From: Bordetella parapertussis
GTDB lineage: Bacteria > Pseudomonadota > Gammaproteobacteria > Burkholderiales > Burkholderiaceae_C
Length of the DNA stretch: 7,677 nucleotides
NCBI GenBank assembly: GCA_945899335.1
Contig: CAMDIP010000061.1
Coordinates: 1-7,677 of the forward strand
Direction: 5' to 3'
Shown: positions 1 through 7,122 of the stretch, piece by piece
How positions within the stretch are numbered: the first letter of the stretch is position 1
Layout of the letters: each line of letters begins with the position of its first letter
Program-made: the position numbers and the translations under genes
Notes under the pieces: generated by a model
Told to the model about the DNA's origin: nothing
The model's database searches: none
The model's input: the letters and a program-made list of their open reading frames with translations, nothing else

Positions 1-705
1 CAGCCCGCCATGAGCCCCAACATCAACACCGCCACCGCACGGGTGCTGGACGCCTGTGGCATTCAAACCGTGGTCGAACCGCTGGCGGGTTGTTGTGGCG
101 GCGTGAAGTTCCACCTGAACGACCAAGACGCGGCCCATGTCCAAATGAAGAACAACATCGACGCTTGGTGGCCGCATGTGGCGCAAGGTGTCGAAGCCAT
201 CGTGATGAACGCCTCGGGTTGTGGCGTCACCGTCAAAGACTACGGCCACATCTTCCGCCACGACCCGCAATACGCCGAGAAAGCCGCCCGCATCAGCGAA
301 CTGACCAAAGACCTGAGCGAATTGCTGCCCCACTTGATGCCGACCTTGCAGCAGCGCATTCGCCCTGAAAAAGCCCTAGCCCAAGGGCAACTCGCGTTTC
401 ACCCGCCTTGCACCTTGCAGCACGGCCAGCAACTCAAAGGCGGTGTGGAGACCCACATGAGCAGCTTGGGTTTCAAGGTGCGTGTCGCCAGCAACGAGGC
501 GCATTTGTGCTGCGGCTCGGCGGGCACCTACAGCGTGTTGCAACCCACCATCGCCACCCAGTTGCGCGACCGCAAGTTGGGCCACTTGAGCGAAATGCAG
601 CCCAGTGCCATCTTGAGCGCCAACATTGGCTGCATCACCCATTTGCAAAGCGGCACCGATGTGCCGGTGCGGCATTGGGTGGAGGTGGTGGACGCGGTGT
701 TGTAG
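1..705 (+). CDS. glcF: Glycolate oxidase iron-sulfur subunit GlcF, 5'-truncated by the window edge
   Basis: This is the C-terminal 234 residues of GlcF, the Fe-S subunit that works with the FAD subunits GlcD and GlcE to oxidise glycolate to glyoxylate at the inner membrane. The frame is open from base 1 (it begins QPAMSPNINTATARVL), so the Met at base 10 is internal and not the start. The family is about 400 residues, so the two N-terminal ferredoxin-type 4Fe-4S motifs and the first part of the cysteine-rich region lie outside the window. Visible are the two repeats of the CCG (heterodisulfide reductase B-like) domain: AGCCGG and ASGCG in the first, then HPPCTLQHGQQ, HLCCGSAGTY and NIGCITHLQ in the second. 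All the cysteines expected in this part are present. The gene ends in TAG, 16 bases before the stop of the convergent kinase gene. glcD and glcE would be expected upstream, outside the window. The family call is firm; glycolate as substrate is inferred from family similarity. Confidence 0.93.
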   Translation, partial: QPAMSPNINTATARVLDACGIQTVVEPLAGCCGGVKFHLNDQDAAHVQMKNNIDAWWPHVAQGVEAIVMNASGCGVTVKDYGHIFRHDPQYAEKAARISELTKDLSELLPHLMPTLQQRIRPEKALAQGQLAFHPPCTLQHGQQLKGGVETHMSSLGFKVRVASNEAHLCCGSAGTYSVLQPTIATQLRDRKLGHLSEMQPSAILSANIGCITHLQSGTDVPVRHWVEVVDAVL

Positions 706-734
706 CGTTCTTGGAGACGGCTTAGCGTTCTTGG
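703..734. repeat. Short direct repeat across two convergent stop codons
   Basis: The 12-mer TAGCGTTCTTGG occurs at 703-714 and again at 723-734, a period of 20 bases. The first copy begins with the glcF stop codon TAG. The second covers the last codons and part of the stop codon (TAA on the minus strand) of the convergent kinase gene. It may be a small slippage duplication that set the present gene ends, or chance. No function is implied. Confidence 0.5.
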
Positions 735-2515
735 GCCAAGCGCTGTAAAAACGTTGCTGAGGTCAGAAGTTGCTCTTCAATCAAAGCGCAAAGCTTGGAA
801 CGGTCAAAAGGCTTGACCATCAAGGCATTGATACCCGCATGAAGGCCACGCAGATGGTCTTGGGCGTTGACATTGGCGGTGAGCAAAATCACAGGCACTT
901 GCTGCATGGGCGGCTGCATATGTTGACGGATATGCGCTGTGGCCTCGATGCCGTCCATCTCGGGCATGACCATGTCCATCAAGACCAAATCAAAAGGCTC
1001 GCGGTGCAAACACGCCAAGGCTTCTTGGCCGTGACTGGCCTGACACAGATAGGCTTTGGGCCATTGCGCCTGCACGATGTTGCACGCCAGTAAGCGGTTA
1101 ACGGGATGGTCATCGACCACTAAAAACCGCAATCGCATCTCTTGCCAATGCCGGCTGCTTTGTGTGGAGGCCAAGGCAGGCATTGGTGCTGGCGCTTCAA
1201 GCAAGGGCAAGCGCACCCAAAAAAGCGAGCCTTGGCCGAGTTGACTCTCTACCCCCATGGTGCCGCCCAAGCGTTGCACCAGTTGGTGGCAAATCGACAA
1301 GCCCAGACCATTGCCGCCGTACAAACTGGCGGTTTGCACATTGGCTTGCTCAAAGCGTTCAAAAATTTTCTCGATGCGGTCAGCTGCCACGCCAATGCCG
1401 GAGTCTTGCACTTCAAACAACAGCGATGCGCCTTTGCGCCTTACCCGCAGACTCACCGAACCCTTGTGGGTGAACTTGATGGCATTGCCCAACAGATTGA
1501 CCAGCACTTGCGTCAAGCGGTGGCGGTCGGTGATGATGGTGACAGGGACATCGTCCGCCACGCACAAGCGGTAATCAATGTCCATGCTGTCGACTTTTTG
1601 CTCGAACAGTTTGAAGGCGCTGTTGACGGTCGTGCGCAGCTCAAATGGCTCTGGGTTGATATTGAGGTGCCCCATCTGCATTTGGGAAAAATCCAGCACA
1701 TCGTTGATCACTGTCAGCAGGTGTTCGCCGGCCTGGTGTGACAACTTGACCAAAGACAAGGCCTGTGGGTTGTTTTTTAAGGAGCCGACGAGCAAATCGT
1801 TAAAGCCCAATATGGCATTCAAAGGGGTTCGCAATTCATGGCTAAGGGTAGAGATGAAAGAGTTTTTGAAGTTTTGTGAGCGCAGCAAATCGGCGCGCAG
1901 TTTCAACAACTCTTGCTCATGGGCATGGGTGCGCTCAAGGTTGTTTTGAAATACCCGTTCAGACAACAGCGGCAAGCCCAGCATGATCAAGCAATTCATC
2001 AAGTAGCTCATGCCACTGTAGAGTTGAATGGCGCTGTTGGTGGTGAACTGCTGCGGGTACCAACCCTCGGCGCTTGCCCACCAAACACCTGCATAACAAA
2101 TCAAGGACACGATAAACCATGCCACCGCATGGGCCACGCCAATCGCAAAAAGGGGGAGCAACGGCAGCAAGGCAAACCAGCCCATGGCCACCGAGAACAT
2201 GCCGCCTGAATGAAAAGCCTCGTTGAGCAAATGCAAGCTGCTGATGACCAAGCCAATGTGTACCGCCACACCCACGGGCAGGCCCATGATGGCGGCACCA
2301 CTCAATACCAAAAATGCGCAAGCTGTGAGCAGCAAGGTGGTCTGCGAGGCTGTGTTGGGACTGAGAAATGACAGCAAAAAAAGCCCCATAGAAATGGCCC
2401 ACACGATGATCAAAAAAGGCCCTAGGTGGGTGGTGCGAAATTTCTCAGGCAACCAAGTGGGCAGGACGATTTCCCACCAAGTTGATTTGAAGGTGGCGGC
2501 TTGCTCAGATGGCAT
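722..2515 (-). CDS. Membrane-bound hybrid sensor histidine kinase (kinase 2 of the tandem pair)
   Basis: A 597-residue hybrid sensor kinase. Numbering from the chosen Met, about six hydrophobic segments span residues 32-51, 58-77, 79-98, 106-127, 129-147 and 162-184. A charged helical stretch (185-218) leads to the HisKA H-box SHELRTPLNAILGF with phospho-acceptor His226. The HATPase_c domain has its N-box around Asn344, the G1 box DSGIG at 371-375 and the G2 box GNGLGL at 401-406. A receiver domain follows, with Asp468/Asp469, phospho-acceptor Asp514 (VLMDMVMPEMDG), Thr546 and Lys568. All catalytic residues look intact. An upstream in-frame ATG at 2605 would add 30 proline- and tryptophan-rich residues read through the end of the kinase 1 gene. 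I prefer the ATG at 2515, which overlaps the kinase 1 stop by 11 bases and suggests translational coupling; there is no clear Shine-Dalgarno sequence. The membrane region matches no sensor domain I can name (not PAS, HAMP or CHASE), so the signal is unknown. No HPt or output domain is present. Confidence 0.9.
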   Translation of the reverse strand: MPSEQAATFKSTWWEIVLPTWLPEKFRTTHLGPFLIIVWAISMGLFLLSFLSPNTASQTTLLLTACAFLVLSGAAIMGLPVGVAVHIGLVISSLHLLNEAFHSGGMFSVAMGWFALLPLLPLFAIGVAHAVAWFIVSLICYAGVWWASAEGWYPQQFTTNSAIQLYSGMSYLMNCLIMLGLPLLSERVFQNNLERTHAHEQELLKLRADLLRSQNFKNSFISTLSHELRTPLNAILGFNDLLVGSLKNNPQALSLVKLSHQAGEHLLTVINDVLDFSQMQMGHLNINPEPFELRTTVNSAFKLFEQKVDSMDIDYRLCVADDVPVTIITDRHRLTQVLVNLLGNAIKFTHKGSVSLRVRRKGASLLFEVQDSGIGVAADRIEKIFERFEQANVQTASLYGGNGLGLSICHQLVQRLGGTMGVESQLGQGSLFWVRLPLLEAPAPMPALASTQSSRHWQEMRLRFLVVDDHPVNRLLACNIVQAQWPKAYLCQASHGQEALACLHREPFDLVLMDMVMPEMDGIEATAHIRQHMQPPMQQVPVILLTANVNAQDHLRGLHAGINALMVKPFDRSKLCALIEEQLLTSATFLQRLAQER

Positions 2516-4259
2516 GGTTGGTTTTGGCGGACATGGCGGCATGTACCAAGCTGTTGACGGTGGCGGCCAAGCTGGCTTTGTCCATGGGTTTGGGCAAGAC
2601 CTCATTCATGCCCGCCTCCAAACATTGTTGACGGTCTTGGGTGTGGGTGCTGGCGGTCAAGCCAATCACGGGGATATGACAGATGGGATCGAGCAACTGC
2701 TGGCGTATGGCTTGACACGCTTGAGGGCCATTCATGCCGGGCATGAACATGTCCATCAACACCACATCGAACTGCGACTGCTGCAACAACTCAAGTGACT
2801 CAGGGCCGCTGGCGGTGTCAACGATGTCGGCTAAAGGCCAAATGCTTTGGCACATATAGCGGGCCACTTGCAAATTGACCGGGTTGTCGTCCACCACTAA
2901 GATGCGCATCGCGTAGTTGCTCAGGTCTGGCGCATGGATGCTGAGTGCGTGTGATGCAGGCGCGGCACAGGCCACCAAAGGCACACTGAACCAAAACCTC
3001 GAACCATGGCCCAGCGTGCTTTCTAGGCCTATGCTGCCGCCGAACAAAGCCACCATCTGCTTGGAGATGGCCAAGCCCAAACCGGTGCCGCCAAATTGGC
3101 GCAGCGTGGCTTGGTCGGCGTGTTCAAAACGCTTGAAGATGTGTTCTTGCAATTCTTTGGGGATGCCACTGCCGCTGTCAATGACTTCAAACAGCAATTC
3201 GTTTTCTTGGCGGGTCAAGCGCAGCAGTACTTCACCGTGGGCGGTGAACTTGAAAGCGTTGTCAAGCAACTGGCACAGCACCTCTTTCACCCGCAACGCA
3301 TCCAAGCTGACCCAGTCGGGAATGCTGGGGTCGAGTTCGGTGACCAAGCTGACCGGGCTGTGTGGGGCGGGTAAGAAGGTGGCGCGGCATTGCGCCAAGG
3401 TATCGGACACCCTGACAGGTGCGGGGTTGAGCACCAAGCGACCGGCTTGGAGTTGGGAAAAATCCAAAATCTGGTTGATCAACTTCAGCAACTTGTCCGT
3501 GGACTGGCGAATCAGCCTAACCGTTTCCAAATCTTTGGGGTCAAGCTGCATGCTTTTGAGTAACACATCGTTGAAACCCAAAATAGCGTTCATGGGGGTG
3601 CGCAATTCGTGACCAACAGCCGCCACAAATTCGTCTTTATAGGCCTCTGATTTCAGCAAATCCTGTCGGCTACCTTCGAGCTCAAAGTTTCTTTCCTTCA
3701 GACTGACCAATTGCTGTTTGTTCAATACGTAATAAAACACGGGTACCCAAAACACATTGGCCGCCATGCACATCAAAGAGATCGCCGCCCAATTGAGATG
3801 CTGTTCTTTGAAAGCAAAATCGCTAGGCAAATACCCAAAAAACGTCAAGGTAAACAAGCTGCCAATGGCGCTCATCACCACAGCCACCCATATAAAAGTT
3901 TCTTTGAAACCCATCAATACCAAGCAGGGCAGGGGCAAAATGCCCAGCCACAGGATTTGTGGCGAGGCCAAGCCACCGGTGTTCATGCAGCTGATGTAAA
4001 CGAGCGAGAAGCACGCCGCCAGCAAAGCGTGGGTGACCGCGGCCACGGGCCATTTGCGCCAGACATATACAACGCTGATCAATGACATTGCGGCCATGGT
4101 CAGCAGACTTAAGGGAATTTGTTCAAAAGGACTGGCAAGAAAACAAAAGCCGCCAATGATCAGCAAGGCTACGCAGATATAACAGCGCAAAATAAAGTGA
4201 CGCTGACTCAATAAATCATTGGGCCAGTGTCGGGCAAAAAATCCAGCCAAAGCATGCAT
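2505..4259 (-). CDS. Membrane-bound hybrid sensor histidine kinase (kinase 1 of the tandem pair)
   Basis: A 584-residue hybrid sensor kinase. About six membrane segments lie at residues 22-44, 48-67, 72-92, 101-119, 120-144 and 156-179, with no large periplasmic domain. A helical linker (180-210) joins them to HisKA, whose H-box GHELRTPMNAILGF holds phospho-acceptor His217. HATPase_c follows, with the N-box at Asn334, the G1 box DSGSG at 361-365 and the G2 box GTGLGL at 391-396. The C-terminal receiver has Asp457/Asp458, phospho-acceptor Asp503 (VLMDMFMPGMNG), Thr535 and Lys557. It is clearly a paralogue of the kinase encoded directly downstream: same domain order and closely similar H-box and receiver. 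The membrane part holds seven cysteines (26, 29, 39, 83, 91, 112, 164), against three in the partner. The gene starts 67 bases after the glutathione peroxidase stop, with no strong ribosome binding site in front of the ATG. Signal and target are unknown; the output must act through phosphotransfer to a protein encoded elsewhere. Confidence 0.92.
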   Translation of the reverse strand: MHALAGFFARHWPNDLLSQRHFILRCYICVALLIIGGFCFLASPFEQIPLSLLTMAAMSLISVVYVWRKWPVAAVTHALLAACFSLVYISCMNTGGLASPQILWLGILPLPCLVLMGFKETFIWVAVVMSAIGSLFTLTFFGYLPSDFAFKEQHLNWAAISLMCMAANVFWVPVFYYVLNKQQLVSLKERNFELEGSRQDLLKSEAYKDEFVAAVGHELRTPMNAILGFNDVLLKSMQLDPKDLETVRLIRQSTDKLLKLINQILDFSQLQAGRLVLNPAPVRVSDTLAQCRATFLPAPHSPVSLVTELDPSIPDWVSLDALRVKEVLCQLLDNAFKFTAHGEVLLRLTRQENELLFEVIDSGSGIPKELQEHIFKRFEHADQATLRQFGGTGLGLAISKQMVALFGGSIGLESTLGHGSRFWFSVPLVACAAPASHALSIHAPDLSNYAMRILVVDDNPVNLQVARYMCQSIWPLADIVDTASGPESLELLQQSQFDVVLMDMFMPGMNGPQACQAIRQQLLDPICHIPVIGLTASTHTQDRQQCLEAGMNEVLPKPMDKASLAATVNSLVHAAMSAKTNHAI

Positions 4260-4284
4260 AACTGCATGATAACCAAGGCTCGGT

Positions 4285-4296
4285 GGTTTTAAAACC
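4285..4296. promoter_or_regulatory. 12-bp perfect palindrome upstream of kinase 1 (possible operator)
   Basis: GGTTTTAAAACC is a perfect palindrome in the 67-base gap between the gpx stop and the kinase 1 start, about 25 bases before that ATG. It could be a protein-binding site or a weak hairpin. I see no convincing -35/-10 pair around it and no U-tract terminator after gpx, so kinase 1 may simply be read through from gpx. Confidence 0.25.
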
Positions 4297-4326
4297 TAAA
4301 GTACTGCTCATTGGCAGCAAAAGTAC

Positions 4327-4812
4327 CTAAATAGCTAAGGCGGCGGTAATGTCTTTGCTGACCGAGGCGGGGGTGTCCATTGAGCCATAGCGCGTGACGG
4401 TTGTGCCATCTTTGGAGACCAAGAATTTGGTGAAGTTCCATTTGATGCCCTCGCTGCCCAGCACGCCAGGCGCCTGGCCCTTGAGCCATTGGTACAGCGG
4501 GTGCGCTTGAGCGCCGTTCACCTCAGTTTTGGCCATCATCGGAAACGACACGCCATAGTTCTTTTGGCAGAAAGCACCGATTTCTTCATTGCTGCCAGGG
4601 TCTTGGCTGCCAAACTGGTTGCAGGGAAAGCCCAGTACCACCAAGCCTTGGCTGGCAAATTCTTGGTGCAATTTTTCCAGCCCCGCAAACTGAGGCGTGA
4701 AGCCACAGGCGCTGGCGGTGTTGACAATTAACATCACTTTGCCTTGGTAGGCACTGAGCGCCACCGTGTGGCCATCGATGGATTGGGCTTCAAAATCATA
4801 AACAGTTGACAT
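4327..4812 (-). CDS. Glutathione peroxidase family thiol peroxidase (BtuE/Gpx type)
   Basis: A 161-residue soluble peroxidase of the thioredoxin fold that reduces hydrogen peroxide or organic and lipid hydroperoxides to water or alcohols. The peroxidatic Cys36 sits in NTASACGFTPQ. The other tetrad residues are Gln70 (FGSQDPGS) and Trp125-Asn126 (KWNFTKFL). FPCNQFG (Cys64) and Cys82 in FCQKNYG are also present. A cysteine in the Cys82 position is the resolving residue in thioredoxin-dependent members such as yeast Gpx3, so despite the family name the reductant may be thioredoxin and not glutathione (inference). The length is typical of bacterial members. The ATG at 4812 is chosen over one five codons upstream because it has a well-placed GGAG 7 bases away, and family members commonly start MSxVYDF. 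No signal peptide is seen, so the protein is cytoplasmic. The gene lies 33 bases after the EamA permease and 67 before kinase 1, so co-transcription is likely. Confidence 0.94.
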   Translation of the reverse strand: MSTVYDFEAQSIDGHTVALSAYQGKVMLIVNTASACGFTPQFAGLEKLHQEFASQGLVVLGFPCNQFGSQDPGSNEEIGAFCQKNYGVSFPMMAKTEVNGAQAHPLYQWLKGQAPGVLGSEGIKWNFTKFLVSKDGTTVTRYGSMDTPASVSKDITAALAI

Positions 4813-4819
4813 GTGTTTT

Positions 4820-4823
4820 CTCC
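4820..4823 (-). promoter_or_regulatory. Ribosome binding site of the glutathione peroxidase gene
   Basis: GGAG on the minus strand, 7 bases before the ATG at 4812. It is the only clear Shine-Dalgarno sequence among the minus-strand genes here, and it decides the start of the peroxidase in favour of the shorter form. Confidence 0.7.
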
Positions 4824-4845
4824 ACAATTTAGCAAGCCATTGTCG

Positions 4846-5721
4846 CTAATCTGGCTTGTCCCTGCTGGGCCAAGCCGCTAAAGCTGCTGCTAGGACAATC
4901 AGCAAGCCGCCGACCAGCTTGCGTGTGCTGAGTTCCGAGGCGCCCAGCGCCACCGACGAAAGCGTGGCAAACACAATCTCCGACAGCATCACCAAGGCGG
5001 TGGTGCTGGCCGCCAAACGCGCCGCCCCAAACTGCAAACTCAGGTTAGAGGCCAGCAGCAATACAGCCAAGGCCAAGGCATAGGGCCACCATGCATAGTC
5101 TTGTGGCCAAACGACCAAGCCAGACGGCGCGCCCGCCAGTGCAGCCAATGCGGTCAAGGCCATGCCCCCGCCAAACATGCCCGCCATGCGATCGGTTTCG
5201 GGCAGGTAGGACAGCTTTTTCAGCATGGCGTTGTTCAGGGCAAAGCTGGCGCCGCCTAAAAGCGCCAAATAGTCCATGGCTGAAGCGGGCCAAGGCCAAT
5301 CCATCTCGGGGGTTTTCAGCACCAGCGCCACGCCGCACAAGGCCAGCGCCAAGCGCAGCAGAGACCAGCGGGTGGGGCGCTCATCCAACAGCAACCAAGC
5401 AAACAACACCGACCAAGCGGGCATGGTGTAAAAAAGCAGCACCACCCGCACCACATCGCCCAAGGTAACGGCCCAGTTGAAACCCAAATTGGTCAAACCA
5501 GAGCCCAAAAAAAGCCACCACAGCGCGGGGTGTTCCAACAAGCTGCGCCAAGTACGGGGACGCAGCACCGTGATGCAAACACAAGCAAAGCCGTACATGA
5601 AAGCGGTGGCCCACAAAGGGTGCAGGCCCAGCGCCTGCATCTCGCGCAAGGGCCACCAACTCAGACCAAACACCAGGGCATTGAAAAGCAGGCCCAGCAC
5701 AGGCCCCCAAGAGCTTGTCAT
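4846..5721 (-). CDS. EamA/DMT-superfamily permease
   Basis: A 291-residue integral membrane protein of the drug/metabolite transporter superfamily, with the usual ten-helix architecture made of two EamA repeats (about residues 7-136 and 149-283). The first repeat has the typical late helix and loop FYTMPAWSVLFAWLLLDERP (97-116). The second has the matching TTALVMLSEIVFATLSSVAL (240-259). The glutamate in LDERP and the one in SEIVF occupy conserved family positions. The length is normal and both repeats are complete. Members export or import amino acids, nucleosides or other small metabolites, and sequence alone does not give the substrate. The start lies 4 bases after the lplT stop (TGA-AGCC-ATG) with no separate Shine-Dalgarno, which points to translation coupled to lplT. 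The gene is followed after 33 bases by the glutathione peroxidase gene. Confidence 0.9.
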   Translation of the reverse strand: MTSSWGPVLGLLFNALVFGLSWWPLREMQALGLHPLWATAFMYGFACVCITVLRPRTWRSLLEHPALWWLFLGSGLTNLGFNWAVTLGDVVRVVLLFYTMPAWSVLFAWLLLDERPTRWSLLRLALALCGVALVLKTPEMDWPWPASAMDYLALLGGASFALNNAMLKKLSYLPETDRMAGMFGGGMALTALAALAGAPSGLVVWPQDYAWWPYALALAVLLLASNLSLQFGAARLAASTTALVMLSEIVFATLSSVALGASELSTRKLVGGLLIVLAAALAAWPSRDKPD

Positions 5722-5725
5722 GGCT

Positions 5726-7030
5726 TCAGTGGGAGGGGTCTTGGCGGGCGATATCGAGCAAGCGCTCCACCTCTTGGGCGTGGTGTTTGCAGTTGCTTTG
5801 GTGCCAGCGCTGTATCAGCCACATATTGCCCGCCACGATAACGCCAAAGCAAATGATGGCGTTGAAGGCACTTAAGCCCATTGCTGATGCCGCCGCATAC
5901 AAGCCACCCAGCGCCAAGATACAGGCCTGTTCATTGAAGTTTTGAACCGCGATGGAGCGACCTGCACCCATCAGGTTGTGGCCTCGGTGTTGCAGCAAGG
6001 CGTTCATGGGCACCACCAAAAACCCGCCCAAGCCACCCAGCAAAATGAAAAACGGCGCGGCAACCCAAACGTTGTCGATGAAATTCATCACCAGCACCAG
6101 CAAGCCCATGGCTATGCCCAAGAACATCAAGCGGGGCGCATCTGCCAAACTTGTGCGCATCGAAGCCACCACCGCGCCCACAGCGGTGCCTATGGCGATG
6201 ACACCCACCAAAGAAGACGCTTGGGTGGTGGTGTAGCCCAAGGCCACCGCGCTCCATGCCAGAACGATGTAACGCAAGTTGCCGCTCGCACCCCAAAACA
6301 AGGTGGTGGTGGCCAAGGAAATTTGGCCCAACTTATCGCGCCACAAGCGTTGGTTGCACTGCCAAAAATCGGGCACCAAGGCCAGCAAGTGGTAGCCCAA
6401 GGAATGCTGCTCATTGGCCTTGAGCGGAATCAGTTCAACACCTGTGTCAGGAATGCGGGTGTTGAACCAAGCCGCTAGGCCATATAAAAAGACCAAAACA
6501 CAAATAGCGGCTTCCGGGGAGGTGTCAATGGGGGTGTCAATCAGCGGGAAATCAAAGCTCAGTAAATAAGCTGAAATGTGGGGGCCTACCAATTGACCGC
6601 CAAGCAACACACCCAAGATGATGGAGGCGATGGTCAGGCCCTCAATCCAACCATTGGCTTTGACCAACAACGAAGAAGGCAGCAGCTCGGTAAGGATGCC
6701 GTACTTGGCAGGCGAATACGCCGCCGCACCCAATCCCACAATGGCGTAGGAGAGCAAAGGGTGGGAGCCAAACAGCATCATCAAGCATCCCAGTACCTTG
6801 ATACCGTTGCTCATGAACATGACCTGCCCCTTGGGGCGCGAGTCGGCAAAAGCGCCCACAAAAGGAGCGAGCACCACATAAAACAAGGCGAACATGGGCA
6901 CCAAGGCAGCGCGTTGCCACTCGTCGCCACCCCCCGCTTTGATCAACTCGACCGCCGCCACAAACAAGGCGTTGTCAGCCAAAGAGCTGAAAAACTGGGC
7001 CGCCATGATGGTGTAAAAACCGCGCTTCAT
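5726..7030 (-). CDS. lplT: Lysophospholipid transporter LplT (major facilitator superfamily)
   Basis: A 434-residue MFS protein with about twelve membrane helices that matches LplT, the inner-membrane flippase carrying lysophosphatidylethanolamine and related lysolipids to the cytoplasmic face for re-acylation. Recognisable family blocks are AQFFSSLADNALF (11-23), APFVGAFADS (55-64), AAAYSPAKYGILTELLP (102-118), KANGWIEG (124-131), TLFWGASGNLRYI (243-255) and VPMNALLQHRGH (340-351), followed by GRSIAVQNFNE (357-367). It is longer than the E. coli protein (about 400 residues), partly through a loop rich in Pro and Asp near residues 150-175 and a hydrophilic C-terminal tail (about 409-434). The start MKRGFYTIMAAQFF is chosen because the first helix begins directly after it; no Shine-Dalgarno is visible. 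In E. coli lplT is followed by aas, the acyltransferase. Here the next gene is an EamA permease and no aas is in view. Divergent from alr. Confidence 0.93.
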   Translation of the reverse strand: MKRGFYTIMAAQFFSSLADNALFVAAVELIKAGGGDEWQRAALVPMFALFYVVLAPFVGAFADSRPKGQVMFMSNGIKVLGCLMMLFGSHPLLSYAIVGLGAAAYSPAKYGILTELLPSSLLVKANGWIEGLTIASIILGVLLGGQLVGPHISAYLLSFDFPLIDTPIDTSPEAAICVLVFLYGLAAWFNTRIPDTGVELIPLKANEQHSLGYHLLALVPDFWQCNQRLWRDKLGQISLATTTLFWGASGNLRYIVLAWSAVALGYTTTQASSLVGVIAIGTAVGAVVASMRTSLADAPRLMFLGIAMGLLVLVMNFIDNVWVAAPFFILLGGLGGFLVVPMNALLQHRGHNLMGAGRSIAVQNFNEQACILALGGLYAAASAMGLSAFNAIICFGVIVAGNMWLIQRWHQSNCKHHAQEVERLLDIARQDPSH

Positions 7031-7113
7031 AAGGACTGAGAAAAGTAGGGGAGGCGGTTCAAGGAAGAGGGCATGAGAGGTGAAATAGGGGCGACAGTCC
7101 TGAGTGCGTGTGG

Positions 7114-7122
7114 GTTATATCA
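7114..7122 (-). promoter_or_regulatory. lplT: Possible extended -10 promoter for lplT and downstream genes
   Basis: On the minus strand this reads TGATATAAC, which is a TGn extension followed by TATAAC (five of six matches to TATAAT). Transcription would start near 7107 and give a leader of roughly 77 bases before lplT. There is no good -35 at 16-18 bases, which an extended -10 can tolerate. The same AT-rich patch sits inside a 6-bp inverted repeat (GGTTAT at 7113-7118, ATAACC at 7135-7140) in the divergent region shared with alr. I see no convincing promoter or Shine-Dalgarno for alr in the remaining bases. Confidence 0.35.

Noticed and set aside
725..750. A hairpin-like CTTGGGCCAAG near the convergent gene ends as a terminator.
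   Set aside because: With a realistic loop the stem is only four pairs, and neither strand has a following T tract.
1142..1741. A 199-codon open frame on the + strand opposite kinase 2.
   Set aside because: It is antisense to intact kinase motifs, shows no domain of its own and no plausible ribosome binding site.
2917..3612. A 231-codon open frame on the + strand opposite kinase 1.
   Set aside because: It lies wholly antisense to the conserved HisKA, HATPase_c and receiver-start coding sequence, and its translation is rich in Ser, Lys and Asn with no recognisable domain. It is a shadow frame.
4724..4752. A consensus-like TTGACA on the + strand inside the peroxidase gene, resembling an antisense promoter.
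   Set aside because: At 17 bases the -10 position reads TTGGTA, a poor match, and the bases encode the conserved peroxidatic site on the other strand.
5942..6478. A 178-codon open frame on the + strand opposite lplT.
   Set aside because: The product is Gln- and His-rich, as expected from the reverse of a hydrophobic membrane protein gene. The lplT frame carries all the family motifs.
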